Shown here piece after piece: positions 1-11,079 of a stretch of DNA of 64,000 nt. The stretch is from Aplysia californica (lineage: Eukaryota > Mollusca > Gastropoda > Aplysiida > Aplysiidae). The notes under the pieces were generated by a model. It saw nothing but the letters and a program-made list of their open reading frames with translations. It was not told the DNA's origin and did not search any database. Location of the stretch: contig NW_004797420.1 in the NCBI RefSeq assembly GCF_000002075.1, positions 129,483 to 193,482 of the forward strand. Reading direction: 5' to 3'. A program made the translations under genes and the position numbers. Position 1 is the first letter of the stretch; the number at the start of each line of letters is the position of its first letter.

Positions 1-180
1 GGGGAGGTGACACGAAAGTAGACGACAGAATAGAACATAGAGAGCAGGAAGGGAGGTGAAAGGAGAACATTTTGGAGGAGAAAATTTTCCGTCGCTGTCA
101 GGTTTCGAACCCGGGACCTATTGAATGAAAGGCGAATACATTTACTGTAACCTCAAGCTAGACCACGAGAGCCTCCTTAA
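1..180 (-). repeat. tRNA-derived SINE (family A), head and part of body
   Basis: Read on the minus strand, 175 down to about 105 resembles a tRNA: a GCTCTCGTGGTCTAG A-box-like start, then a B-box-like GGGTTCGAAACC. The same head recurs at 45190-45275 and 37590-37670. The body (GAGAGCAGG, GGAGGTGAAAGGAGAACA) also matches those copies. It is cut by the window edge. Family assignment rests on comparison among copies here; no outside library was available. Confidence 0.6.
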
Positions 181-1093
181 CTGAGTTTTTCAGGAGCTGG
201 GCACTGACATGTCGAAGGATTTATGTTGAAGACTTGAAGTCATCCTGAGACATTTCCAGGGTATTTTAGTTTTAGTAGCGCTTTTTATTTTATTTATTTA
301 TTGTATTTAGATCTAATCTAGAGCTAGATTTTTTAAAGGTGCTCCAGCTTTACGCTTCCCCGAGGACAGTTCAGAACAGAATGCTGTCTAAGCCACTGAG
401 CCTAACAAAATCAGGCATTCTTACGACTTGGCAAGTTCAGCAGATTTAAGTCCTTTGAGGTTTAAAAAATAATGTGTTTGGTTTGTAAATTCAATATAAT
501 AATACCAGCTCTGCCCCCTTGCCTTCAGCATGGCAACTGCAAAGATTATGGGTTTCGTGACAGAGTGAGTATGCAGGAGTGCTATGTGAATACATAATAT
601 TTATGTGTTTGTTCCGTAGATATTCCTTCTGAGCCTCTGAGACCTGTGAGACTTTTGAATGTTCGGTATGCCAAGTTGTAGGCTACGTGCCAATTTGTTA
701 AATGTTGAAAGCTGGATACAAGCATTTTTTTTTGGGATTTACAAGAAACAGACTGTAAAACACTTCCTCACACAGTCTCTATACCTTTTTAAAATTAGAT
801 CTAGCAAATTTTGCCCCCGTTCACCTTTCAACTCCTCTAAAAACGTCAGTAAAATGTCTTCTCTAGTTTATATTCGACCTTAATCACAACCAGAAGTAAA
901 TTTCGACCTTGCAAACTTAGCTAGATCTCTAGACAGTAGACAGTAGACAGTAGAAGTCGGACGGAAGTGACTTTCTGAGGCTGAGGGACGGTTAGATTTT
1001 TTACCGCCGTGAGTTACAGCAATTTGAACTTTCTTATCAACAGTTAGGCTAGATCTAAAATTTGTCTGACAGCCAAACAGATTTTTCTCTAGA
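181..1093. promoter_or_regulatory. Upstream region of COX6B, promoter not resolved
   Basis: No coding sequence is recognisable. The part nearest the gene (about 930-1093) contains a short heptamer array (ACAGTAG three times near 935-955), a GC-richer stretch (CGGACGGAAGTGAC, ACGGTTAGATTTTTTACCGCCG) and then the start codon, so transcription probably begins there. No TATA box at a convincing spacing is seen. CGGAAGTG matches an ETS/NRF-2 core, a site class common upstream of nuclear genes for respiratory-chain subunits; its use here is inference. Confidence 0.3.
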
Positions 1094-1230
1094 ATGGGTG
1101 ATTCAGCACGAACGTCTAGCGATGGAAAACCTTGCTCTCTTAAAGTATCCGCCCCATGCCCACCGTCTTCAGCCCCACTCCGTCCAGCAGCAGCAGCACC
1201 ACCAGCAGCAGCAGCAGCTCCACCTCGGAG
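1094..1230 (+). CDS. COX6B1: COX6B exon 1 (Ala/Pro-rich leader)
   Basis: Encodes MGDSARTSSDGKPCSL, then an Ala/Pro-rich run. It ends in phase 2 at CGGAG followed by GTTTGT, a weak but usable donor. The first Met after an in-frame stop (TGA at 1067) is used. Joining to exon 2 gives an uninterrupted Ala/Pro/Ser-rich leader. This is the least certain exon because leader sequence is not conserved. Confidence 0.6.
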
Positions 1231-4200
1231 GTTTGTTCAAGTTTGCCTCTATTCTTTTTCGTGTTGATCCTAGATCTAGAATCTAGAAGATCTAAATCTA
1301 CTCTTAGGCCTAAGCCTAAAGGATTTGTTCCACGCTCCAGTGAGAGGGGATGAATTGTCGGTAGTCATACGAAATAAAAGAGAAACGTGTCGTGTCAAAA
1401 ACAACAGAAGCAGTGGCGTCGCGTGGGTTGCAGACAAGGTGGTGCATAATTGGAAAGTGAGCAAATGGGCGATAGGCATAGATTAGTAGCTGCTATTAAG
1501 ATTTCTTATTCTAGAGAAAGTCAATTAGAATCTGCAGGATATCCCGTAATCTACACCTATCGATAGATCTATTTACAGCTGTTTCTTGATTAAACTGCAT
1601 AAGATAAAAGCTGCAATAAAGTGAAACAATACTAACAACTCACTATGCTCACAATCTGAGAAAATTTAAAGATTTCTAATCTAATTAGATCTAGATCTAG
1701 GCCCACTTCGTGCAGCTACAACAACCAGACTCAATTTGAAGATTTACCTTAACAGGACTTGCTAGATCTACACAATAGAGGAAGACAACAGTTTCGATAC
1801 CCATTCAGATTCTTCAATGAGTGCTCGTAGACTCTACTAGATTCTAGATCTAGAATCTAGTGTAGGCTAGTAGATAGGCTAGCGGAAACTTGGATCAAAT
1901 TTTTAGCTGGCACCAAATTGGTTCTGCGAAGAGCAGTTTCATGCACCTTTCTTCTTGTGCGGAAAGAACATAGATCTAGATCTAGATTTCTCTACAGTGA
2001 CAAAAATAACTTTGCGGCTAAGATTTTACTTGCTCCAAGCAGACACTAGCGGTGCGACTAGTAGATCTATAAACCACCCTCACTGTTTGTCTCTTCACTG
2101 GCGCAGCCAGCGGGTGGCGGATCGCAAGGTTGCAGTAGGCTAGGCTTAATAATTATATGTAGATCTAGATCTAGAGCACTGACTGGTTTAGAACAATAGG
2201 GGAAAAAAGTGTGGGGTGGGGGGGTTGAAGGCCAGGGTTAGGTGGACAGGTGGAGCGCTTGCTCCAATTTCACTTATGGCGCTCCGCCACTGAACAGAAG
2301 TCTAGTGTAGCTTAGCATCATCTATAGATCTAGATCTATCTAGATTTTAGATCTCAATGATCTAGATCTAGATCAGACCAGCTCTGGTTTTGTTACTGAT
2401 TTCCAGAGACCCGGCCACACATGCGTGCCATCTTGTTCCGCGGGTGTGTTGGTACAGGTAATTGCATTCATTCATCAATCTTTCTGCTTAATAATGCAAT
2501 TGATAAGCACTTTTTTCTTCTACTTTTAGATCTAGATCTAGATCTAGATCTAGATAAGCTTTTGCCTATTTTGTTATAAATTGCGCTGTTTCTTGGGCAT
2601 GCGTACAAAAGGATGCGTGATGGGCTGGGCTATCTTAGTATGTTTGACACTAACATTAAGATTTGCGGTCTACTTTTGTTTCCCTCACCAAAATCACAGA
2701 GTTCACTTGTCTTCTTACAACCCCACTCTTCTACAAACTTACAGATGACTATGATTTTTACATTTCTGTTGCTTGTGACTTGTTAATATTAAGCCTGGTC
2801 TAGAAGTGCGGATTTCTTCGTTTATGTGATCTGTGAGACTGTCGCGACTTTTTTCACAGCGACAACGGCCCTGCCCCAGACAAGGCTGCACAGGCCCCAC
2901 AGGCTTCAAAGTCTTCACAGTCCCCGCCTTGTAAGGAAATCTGGTCTCCTGGCTTTGATGCAAGGTTTCCAAACATGAACATGACCAGGTAGCTTATGTG
3001 ATGCAATACTTTCATTGTGGGTCTGGCGTGGGGGCTTCAGAGTACGGTATTCAAATTGAGATGGTTTGACTTGCATTCCATTCTGCCTTGATGCCACTTA
3101 GTTAGAATTGGATCAAAGCAATTTCCATTGCATGACACGTGGGGGCCATTGTCTAGGGCCTAGTCCATGGGTGAAAACAAATCACTGCCCTTTTCTATTT
3201 ACTACAGTTACTCTAGATTTCATCTTTAAATTTTTTGCAGTGGACTAGTGCTTGCCAGTTTGAGGTACATAGGCTATCAACTGGTTTGTTATTGGAGGAT
3301 TGTTGTTCACGAGTAATATGTTTTGGTTTGGATATAGCAGTGTCACTGTCCGTTCTTTATTTTACAAGATTTATATATATTTATATTGGGGATAGGGGCA
3401 GGAAGACTTAGTCTTGAAATGATTCAGTTACTTGCACTTGCAGTGATGTCATGGCACAAATTTTTGTTCAATGATTTGTTTCCAGTAAGCGCAGTGGTGT
3501 TCTGCATTGACCAATCCATCACAGCAAGTAACTGGTCCTCCTGCTCCAAAGATGTGTTTCTTATTGTTAGTGCATTGGTGCATTTTGTCTTTTTACTATT
3601 CCAGGAAAGTGATTCAAACTGCGTTATTACTTTCTTTAATCAACACTTTATTAGTTTTACGATACCTTGCTATAGATTAGCTTCAGGTGTACGAAACAAA
3701 CAACTTTGATCTCTGACTTCTTGTTGGCTTTTCTGTTTTTCTGGGTTGTTTCCACAATTTTAGCTTGACTCTATATAACAAACAGTGGAGTACGCTTCTT
3801 ATACCGAACACGATTAATCGGAAAATAGTGGTAAACCGAAAGAAGATAAACCCCCAATTTTTTTGCCCCCAGATTTTTCTTTTTTGTTTTTTGTTTCTTT
3901 TGTTTGTTTTTTGTTTGGTTGGTGTTTTACGGCGTTCACTACTGCATAACATCATAATGAGCGCGCGGGACACATTAAACAATTTCAATAGGTAGGAAAT
4001 TTTGAATCTTTGCCTGGGTGGCGGCCGAAGCCTACTCTTATCGAATTTAGACCACCAAAGGATCTTTAACGTGCGCAACTTGCACACGAGACTCCGACAT
4101 TGTTCGCTCTTGTCCGAGAAGGCTAGGTGTAGATCTTTCCTAATGGAAGATCGGGAGTGTGGCTGAAACTGAAAGACAGTAGTAAGAAGTAGCCAAGGAG

Positions 4201-6112
4201 TAGGAGTAGAAAGGCTGCAGAAAGAGCCAGGAGCCCAAAGGAGGTGAGAGGGTGGGGCAGAAAAGCAACCTCTCTAAATGGTGCCAGTGATTTCAGTTTT
4301 TTAAACAAACTACACATAATAATCATAGAGGCGGAAACGTAGAAAGGCTCGTCCATGTCTGCTGTGTGTTGTGTCGTGATCACAGGAGATGTTGGCAAAA
4401 CTATGTGGACTACTACCGCTGTCAAGAGAAACTAGGAGAAGATTACGAGCCATGTGAATATTTCAAGAAGACCTTCACCTATTTGTGCCCGGAGTTTTGG
4501 GTAAGTTGACGAGCTTAGGGAGGTGGTAAGTCAACGGTTAGAGCTGTATGTTTAAAACGTCGCAGTGTGCTTTCTGGATACAGTAAAGCTTGCGTTGGGT
4601 CCGACGTTCAATTTTATAGAAGCATGGTAAGAAATGTGCAACTAATGTGAGCTCCCCCCCCCTTTTTTTGGGAGGGGGGGGGTGATTATGATTGTAGGGA
4701 CATCTGTTCTAAATGTGTCATGGTGCGATTATATTTGTAAGGGGAAAGGTCCAATGATGTCTCAAATTGCTTATTCATATGAATTGATAGTTAAGTTGGG
4801 CAAGTGGTAGGTTCACTTATTGCTTTGGTTTTGTTTGTGTGAACCACACCAGAACATTATCAGGTACTGTAAAGCCTCGTTGACACCCCCCCCCAAATGA
4901 CTTTATGCAGTTGCGAGCGCCCTAAAATCTCTACTAAAAAAACTAAAACTAAATTATACTGCCAGCCCCGCTTAGCACCAGGTTTTGCCAATGCACGAAA
5001 AGGAAGGCCTAATAAGCATTGAATTGCATCTTTACAACGCCAACTGTCTGAGTTGTACGGTCCTTAAAATACTAATATAAATTTGCCCCGTTATACCACC
5101 ATCGAACTGATAATCTCTTTCACTTTCCCACACATGTGCCTGTGAGCTCAGTCTATTTTTTAGCGCCTGTCGGTGATTTGCTTCTGATTTACACTGATCA
5201 TGAAAATGCTATTACTCTCAGACTTGCCAATCTTTATAAAAGATTGGAATGGGATTTTATAGTCGCTTGGAGAAACCTCGGCCTAGAGGCAAAATATCCG
5301 GAGTCGCCGCAGCACGACGATCAAAAGGGTGGCAGCGGGATGAGATGACCGGTGACAGGCGCCCGTGAGGCTTTAATAATTATTGTGAGGACTCACGCTC
5401 AAGTCTAAATGTGACAGGTCTACGGCGACCCAAGAACGGACGAATATTTGGAGAAAAAAAAAACCTGTACTCCTGCGTGGCCCTTGACACGCGTAGTCTG
5501 GCTTGTTTTAGTTTGGATTTACGTTAAGTATAGCGGGAGCTGTACATGTACCTGTAAATGCAATTAGTTGATACACGTTTGTTTTTTTCCTGCACACCAC
5601 AGTCGCGCCAGACATATCTAGAGAAGAGGCAAGACTGGCTATAGTTTGTTTCTAGTTTTAGTTTTAGTAAAGAGTTTTGTTTCTAGTCTCTACCAGTCTA
5701 CACAACTTGGTCACTAAAGTCAAAATGGCAATCGGTGCTATCCCGTGATACCGCCAGCCCCACTGTAACATTAACTTCATACTCGTCCTGGGGTATGCGG
5801 GACAACGGGTTTTTATTGTACAGTGTACATATTACTTGTACCCGTTTTCATATAATGCGTTGTGTGTCTCTTTTGTCTTCAGGTATGGGAAAAGCTGTGC
5901 AGGTCCCATAAAGACAACACACTGTTCTCTGATGAGGGACGGTCGCTGTTGCTCTCTATTTGACAGCCTGTAGACTGTATCTACTGTTCTGTTCCTCCCT
6001 CTATACAACATCAAACGCATTGTCCCCCTGTCCTCCCCAGATTGAGCAGTGGGATGACCAGCGAGAGGCTGGTTGCTTCCCCATGCCAGCATACAAGAAG
6101 TGTGGGTGCTAA
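1094..6112 (+). CDS. COX6B1: Cytochrome c oxidase subunit 6B gene (4 coding exons)
   Basis: Nuclear gene for a subunit of mitochondrial complex IV that sits on the intermembrane-space face and helps hold the dimer together. Coding exons are 1094-1230, 2860-2988, 4386-4500 and 6041-6112. Phases are 2, 2, 0, all introns are GT-AG, and the product is about 150 aa. The core (FDARFPNMNMTR, then RCWQNYVDYYRC, CEYFKKTFTYLC, EQWDDQREAG) matches the human COX6B1 pattern, including the C-x9-C and C-x10-C pairs that form the oxidised helical hairpin. The start follows an in-frame stop at 1067. Odd points are the Ala/Pro-rich leader of about 60 aa, where animal COX6B is usually near 80-90 aa in total, and three extra cysteines near the C-terminus (AGCFPMPAYKKCGC). 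Intron 1 carries a hAT element and intron 2 a SINE. Confidence 0.88.
1411..2292. mobile_element. hAT-type non-autonomous DNA transposon with perfect 8-bp TSD
   Basis: Ends are CAGTGGCGTCGCG on the left and CGCCACTG on the right (inverted match CAGTGGCG). The flanks are identical 8-mers, AACAGAAG, at 1403-1410 and 2293-2300, as hAT transposases produce. The 882-bp interior has no recognisable transposase and is rich in TAGATC motifs. It lies in COX6B intron 1. Confidence 0.85.
2527..2556. repeat. TAGATC hexamer array
   Basis: Five tandem TAGATC units, the longest uninterrupted run at the left of the window. Shorter or degenerate arrays of the same hexamer occur near 1265-1295, 1840-1862, 1972-1990, 2158-2176, 2325-2375, 26080-26125, 51505-51600, 52717-52747, 57505-57615, 58200-58310, 58430-58480, 61915-62165 and 63090-63200. 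Confidence 0.9.
2860..2988 (+). CDS. COX6B1: COX6B exon 2
   Basis: The acceptor is TTTTTTCACAG and the donor CCAG|GTAGCT. It begins with one base and ends with two bases of a split codon. It encodes DNGPAPDKAAQAPQA and then CKEIWSPGFDARFPNMNMT. The FDxRFPNxNxTR block is the conserved start of the mature COX6B fold. Confidence 0.85.
3905..4280 (-). repeat. SINE family A copy, tail and body
   Basis: Starts at the left with the shared tail (GTGTTTTACGGCG, ACTACTGCATAA) and continues into the family A body (GAAGGCTAGGTGTAGATCTT, GTGTGGCTGAAA, AAGGCTGCAGAAAGAGCCAG), parallel to 44605-45110. The tRNA-like head is missing. It lies in COX6B intron 2, just upstream of exon 3. Confidence 0.65.
4386..4500 (+). 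CDS. COX6B1: COX6B exon 3 (twin CX9C / CX10C core)
   Basis: Acceptor ATCACAG, donor TTTTGG|GTAAGT. It encodes RCWQNYVDYYRC (C-x9-C) and CEYFKKTFTYLC (C-x10-C), the two cysteine pairs imported and oxidised by the Mia40 route in this family, ending LCPEFW. This is the most strongly conserved exon. Confidence 0.93.
4895..4960 (+). repeat. SINE tail fragment
   Basis: ACTTTATGCAGTTGCGAGCG, then CCTAAAATCTCTACTAAAAA and AAACTAAAAC-type sequence, matching the 3' tail of the element at 15225-15618. Only the tail is present. The rest of COX6B intron 3 (4501-6040) holds a C/G homopolymer near 4650 but nothing else recognisable. Confidence 0.5.
6041..6112 (+). CDS. COX6B1: COX6B exon 4 with stop
   Basis: Acceptor CCTCCCCAG. 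It encodes IEQWDDQREAGCFPMPAYKK and then CGC, stop TAA at 6110-6112. EQWDDQREAGxFP matches the family C-terminus. The terminal cysteines are not usual for COX6B and might mark a lineage-specific paralogue. Confidence 0.92.
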   Translation: MEQWDDQREAGCFPMPAYKKCGC

Positions 6113-6215
6113 CAAATCTTCCACTTCTACAGGTCACAAAATGTTGACCTCACCAGGCTCTGCTAGAGGATTGTTCTCTTTTCTTTTTTTTTAGTTTTAG
6201 CTGAATGAATTTTTC

Positions 6216-6221
6216 AATAAA
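6216..6221 (+). terminator. Poly(A) signal of COX6B
   Basis: AATAAA 104 bases after the stop codon, followed by a TTTGAATTTGAAG stretch. The spacing suits a short 3' UTR. Confidence 0.7.
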
Positions 6222-6239
6222 CTTTGAATTTGAAGTTGA

Positions 6240-6900
6240 ACTTCGATAAACTCAATTGTGTTGTTGAATCATGTTCACTTATCTTTCATCGACTATGGAG
6301 AAGCTGTACTCGTCTCTTTTGTGTTCTCGTAGTAGTTGTACATGTATCATGTTTGTGAGTGTTTCACATTTGATGGCTGCTTCTACTCCTGTTCATGTTT
6401 TGTGAGTGTGTGTTAGTGCAATGCTTTTTTCAACTTTTCCCTGACAGCTCGGGTTTCATTCAGAAGTTTTGCAACATAATTGGGTGGGGATGGCAGTAGA
6501 AAATTGTGTTCATGTGTTGCTAGTGCAAATGACATCACCACCCATCCCCAATCTACGCGATGCGCACGTGAGTGAAACAAGCACTTGGCAATTTGCTGAT
6601 AAGACAAACATCTATGAAGCTGACATGATGCAACTTCTGGTACTGAAGTTTACTTGTACAATGAGAATGAATGAACCGAACCTTGTTAATATCTGAACTT
6701 GAACTTGAAGGGGACCAAAAAGTTGGTTCTAAGAAGTTAATTATCATAAGTGGGCACCTCACTGAGAAACGCCCGTTTCAATTAAAGTGATCTGGTTATA
6801 ACATCACAAATGTTGATGCCTTGACTAGATATCCCTCTTTTCCTTCTTTAAAAAAAGATAAAAAGAATAACTTATGTGTCTTTTTACGCCCCTACTGACA
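6240..6900. other. Intergenic DNA, nothing recognised
   Basis: AT-rich sequence after the COX6B poly(A) site. Short open frames are present on both strands, but none has recognisable motifs, splice signals in register or repeat ends. Confidence 0.5.
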
Positions 6901-6904
6901 CTCT

Positions 6905-7105
6905 TTAGATAATTTAGGAGGTGGGCTTCCAACCAACCTTACCTGTCACAGCCAACCTGCTCTGAGATGGATACAATCCAAGCAGGAAGACACAGATACC
7001 GGTACTCGGTAAAAATTTCCTCCCCAGTCGTGAATCGAATTGTGACTTCGACACTTCGAGGGACAGGTAAGCGTCTAACTACTACACCACAGATGCCGGC
7101 TCACA
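6905..7105 (-). repeat. tRNA-derived SINE (second type)
   Basis: On the minus strand, 7100 down to about 7030 reads GCCGGCATCTGTGGTGTAGT, then AGTTAGACGC (A-box-like), and a B-box-like CACAATTCGATTC follows. The remainder is unique body. Head spacing is tRNA-like but no cloverleaf closes, so a SINE is favoured over a functional tRNA gene. It abuts the Academ-like element. Confidence 0.45.
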
Positions 7106-7148
7106 TTCTCTGATACATGGGGGTGTTTAGCTCACTCACACTAATAGA

Positions 7149-7300
7149 CTATGGGCTACCGGACCCCCCCCCTGAGGATTTTTGCTCACTATGATTTTCT
7201 GAAAGAGCACACTCAGGACTACATGTACTTACAAAAAAAAGTTTGCAGCAAAATGTTGGCAATCTGCTGAGTCATTGCATTGCCCCTGAATTGTCGAAAA
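7149..7300 (+). repeat. Left terminal inverted repeat of the Academ-like element
   Basis: CTATGGGCTACCGG, a C tract, then GATTTTCTGAAAG and GCAAAATGTTGGCAATCT. Each block is found in the same order, inverted, at 11080-11228, with roughly three quarters identity by eye. Confidence 0.75.
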
Positions 7301-7829
7301 TAGTGAAAATTAACTTTTTTTTTAAAATTCACCTTTTGGGTAGGTAATCTGACTTTCTTTTAATTAAGACTTAAGTTGGTGCTCAAGGTTAAAGAAAAAC
7401 AGTTATACTGACCATTGTGTGGTAGTTATTTACATACCGTATAGAGAAACAAATAATATTCAAAGTCTGTATTCTCAAAAAAATTGAAACAGTCGCACAA
7501 AGTTAGATCCAGCATAATTTATTCCCTGCTGAGTGTTACACAACAAAGGAAGAGCTGCACATGCACAAATTAAGTTCAACAGAAAACCAGTACTATGCCG
7601 AGTTACAGACAGCCCTTAGCAATGCAGATATTGAATATACATGTATATGTATTATTGAATGAACTTGTACACAGAAATAATTGAGAAAAAGATCATAGCA
7701 TCTAGAAATTGACTTGCATAGGGCATATGATATGTAACAGAAGTGAGTTGCTTGGGTGCTAGTTATCCAAATTTTGTACTGTAAGTCAGTTGGTGTTGCA
7801 CGTAAAATCTTACTTAGATGCTTTCTATG

Positions 7830-10390
7830 TCATGAGTTCATCTTCACTGCTGTCACTTCCAGAATCTGAAATCTCATCTTCTTCATCACTGGTATCATAA
7901 TAGAGGAGACAGTTTTCCGGTTTGTCTTCCTCTTGCTCTGTATCTGATACTGACAAAATATCAACCATTTGTTGAGGGACCAAGTCTTTGCACCACTCCA
8001 CTGATAGCACTCCACCGTCACCTCTCTTCCAACCATGATCTTGCAGATAAGGTATTAATGGTTGAGCCATATGTGCTTGCTTCCATATTAAAGTTTGATA
8101 GTTAGCAAGTTGGATGTGTAGCTTCAGGTTTCTCTGCATGGTGGTACATGTAGCAAGCTGATGTCAAATCCGTCGAAGCATGACAGTAAGCTTTGACCTT
8201 TTGCCAAGTACTTTAGCCTTACAAGGTCATGACGAAGCTTGTCTGTGCTAGAGTAAGCTGGTTTTCCGTACAGGTGACAGACAAATTTTTCCAGATTGGA
8301 AAACTGTTCTGAAGAAACAGTTTCAGGTGTTCCTAGCTCCTTGAATGAAACAGCAAACTCTGGGTGCTTGTGGAGAATGGTGAGCGGCTTCACCTTTCAT
8401 TTCTGGACAAAAGCGCTAGTCACATCACATCCAGAGAATGCATGAAGTCCAAGAATAGAATCCAGTATATGTGTTTCCATTTTGTCACAGAGCGTCTGAA
8501 CGTGTAGACATCTTATTTTGTTCCCAACCCTTGTGTCAAAATACAAACGGTTTGAGAAATGTAGAACAAATGCAGTCATCAGTAGAAAGACATCAGTGTC
8601 TGGGGACCGAATAATGATGTCTGTGTTTGGAGTCGCAATGTTCTGATCAGAGTAGATGGCATACACGATCAGTACTGTGTCTGCTGCCTCGTGGCTGGAT
8701 AATTACTCTGGAACAGGTCTGGAGTCTGAAGTCTTTCCATCACTGCTACTAAGGACAAAGCACTGTTGGTCCCATGCAAAGTATATTTCTCTGTTCAGCA
8801 ACATCACTGCATAACAATCTTGTTGCCGTTCATAAAGTAAGAACTGTGTCAGTTGCTTTTTGTTTTTATTATTCATAAGAAACACTTTGAAATCTTTGGG
8901 AACCTTTGTAGAAAAGCCTCGGATTGTGCTCCCCTGCGAATTCGTTCCTACGATTTAATTGATTCTTCTTTTTACATGTAGTTGTCTGTCACAAAGTGGA
9001 CTTTGTTAACCTTGGGTAGAGCACAAAATATTGAACTGGCTAACTCCCCAAAAGTATCTGGTAAATCAGAGGGATGCAGAGTATGATAAAAAGCATTGCC
9101 ATCTATAATATGGATGTGTCCATGGTCTTGAGATGGGCTTTGAGGAGAGAGCTGACTTATCTTCCAGTTTATGCATAAGAACTGCTTTGTTTGTTTTGAT
9201 AGGAAATCCATCCAGGGTGGCGAGGGCCCAAGGCACTGGTCCTAGAGGGCAATCCATCACATTGTAGCATATGTCCTGACCTGTAGAAACAACTCTCCAG
9301 TGGCATCTTGTTGACTGTCGTTTTCCATTCTTGGAGTAAAGAAAGGAAAGAAATGTTGTTAATAGCTGTGGTATTTGCAAAGTTTCTGTGCGCAGATCTG
9401 TGTCTGCCGGAGGCCAAGGTAACTTTTGACTTTCTTTGCATCCACCAAGAACTGCTCGTCGTATCGCCATTGCCGCTTCTATGACAAGTCTCTCTTCAGA
9501 GGTTGCATTTTCAAAGGCAACTCCAACAGCCTGTCCAGTTGGAATTTCGTCTGAGTACACGAGATCACTTGTCCCAGAAAATCTCTGCCAGAAGTTGATC
9601 CTGGACTTGAAGTGCTTCACAAGTTTGTCCTTCAACGTATATGTCTTATAGTTCTTGTTGTAAAACTCTGGATAATTTGTTTGCATGAAAGTGCAATACA
9701 TCTCTTTCAAAAGAGTAATCCTAACAACAAGGGCTAGTGCAGTGACATGTTCTTCCACAAATTGACAGACGTGCTGAAAAGCCTTGGAGTGGGCTTCTTC
9801 CTCTGTAGCTTGAGCTTTCTTTCTTTCTTCAGCTTCTGCCTTTTCTTCTTCAGAACAGTAGTTAGATGCAGAAATTTGTGAACGTCGATCCTCCTTACGT
9901 GTGTAAGCTTTATTACATGGTTCATGATACCATGCCTTTTGGGCAAAGAGATCAACATTTTCAATTTGGCCCCGAAGTTTTGAGTCAGTTTTCTTGTTAA
10001 CAGCTTCTTTTATAGAGGCCTCAGCTGTTCTAGTAACATATTTGACAAGTTTATGAACTTTCTAGGTTCTCTTGCTGTCACATGTCCATTTGGTGGTCTT
10101 TTCACAGAAAAGGCATTACATGGGCAAGAGGCGTGTTGAAAACGATTGCTTTACCTTTTTCCTAGTGGAGCAAGACCTTTGTGTGCAGATTTGTCAGACT
10201 CTCCTGATGAATGCCTTTTTCTTAGACTCCTCAAATTAATAAATGTATTGTAGCAGTAATCATGACTCCCATGTTGAGCAGAGTCAAACTCAGTCGGTAT
10301 TCTTTCACAAATCAGTTTCTGCAAGACACCTTTGTGTTTTTGACTTTTGAATGGTGTCCCACTTATCCCAGTGTCTCTCACTGATGGGGT
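7830..10390 (-). pseudogene. Academ-like transposase remnant with XPG/FEN-type nuclease motifs
   Basis: The longest clean stretch is about 330 codons (10060 down to 9066). It has a Cys/His knuckle-like region (AQKAWYHEPCNKAYTR), an acidic/basic coiled-coil-like stretch (EEEKAEAEERKKAQ) and the core IRRAVLGGCKESQKLPWPP. Further down come IIDGNAFYHTL (9100-9130), HEAADTVL (8690), IIIRSPDTDVFLL (8600) and LGLHAFSGCDVTSAF (8420). The last four have the order and acidic residues of FEN1/EXO1 nucleases (N-domain Asp; EADA; EDSD; SGCDY), so a metal-dependent XPG-like active site is inferred. The C-terminus is an acidic tail (DTSDEEDEISDSGSDSSED). About five stops or frame changes break it, so it cannot be functional as written. 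The family is a common unnamed multicopy gene in invertebrates. Confidence 0.7.
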
Positions 10391-11079
10391 TTTATTTCAT
10401 CGCGGCCTTTGAAGTTACAGTTATGCACTACACAAGTCCTTTCTTTATTAAGCTGTACCTTTTTTTAGATTTTGACCTCTTTTTCTTTAATGTCAGGGGT
10501 ACTGATTTCGGTTCTGCCATGCTTGATTTTGAACGTTCAATTCATTCTCTGAAACATATATATAGAAAATTGTACGTTGCTAGAGAAACCAGACTTCAAA
10601 TTTTTTACCTCTGTCTTCTTTTAAATTAGTTCTAACAAAATATTTTTCAAGACACCTTTTTCATGCCCATATGACTGGTCTAGACTATATCTGAGACGTG
10701 ACGCCTATTTGCCCACGTTTTTAAAATGACAAACGTAGTTTTGCTTTTTTCTAATATAGCAATAGCAAGGGTTATAACTCCTTGACTCATAGATTTCTAG
10801 TTATTTTGCATAAAATACTTCTCATTTTGTGCCTCAAAGTGTGTGCCTATCAGAAAACTATTGTACTGGATTATAGAAGATTTGAAGCAATGGAATTAAT
10901 CATTTCTATAGATTTTGATAAATCAGCCTTTGAATTGTCCTTTTTCCTCTTTGCACCTTGTAATTTATTAGCAAAAACATTTTTTTTACAACACTTACAT
11001 CATCGTATAACATTGAATTTTACGTCATGTGAAAGAACTCTTCACAGAAAATCACAACTTAAAAATCACACATTTCCTT
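10391..11079. other. 5' non-coding part of the Academ-like element
   Basis: AT-rich sequence between the start of the transposase remnant and the right inverted repeat. Two open frames lie on the + strand (10351-10629 and 10782-11081), but neither has recognisable motifs or sensible composition, so they are treated as chance. Confidence 0.4.

Noticed and set aside
3386-3709. 107-codon open frame on the + strand in COX6B intron 2
   Set aside because: No recognisable motif, hydrophobic random-like composition, and inside an intron of a well-supported gene.
3683-4087. 134-codon open frame on the minus strand
   Set aside because: Overlaps a SINE and low-complexity T-rich DNA; composition driven by A/T runs.
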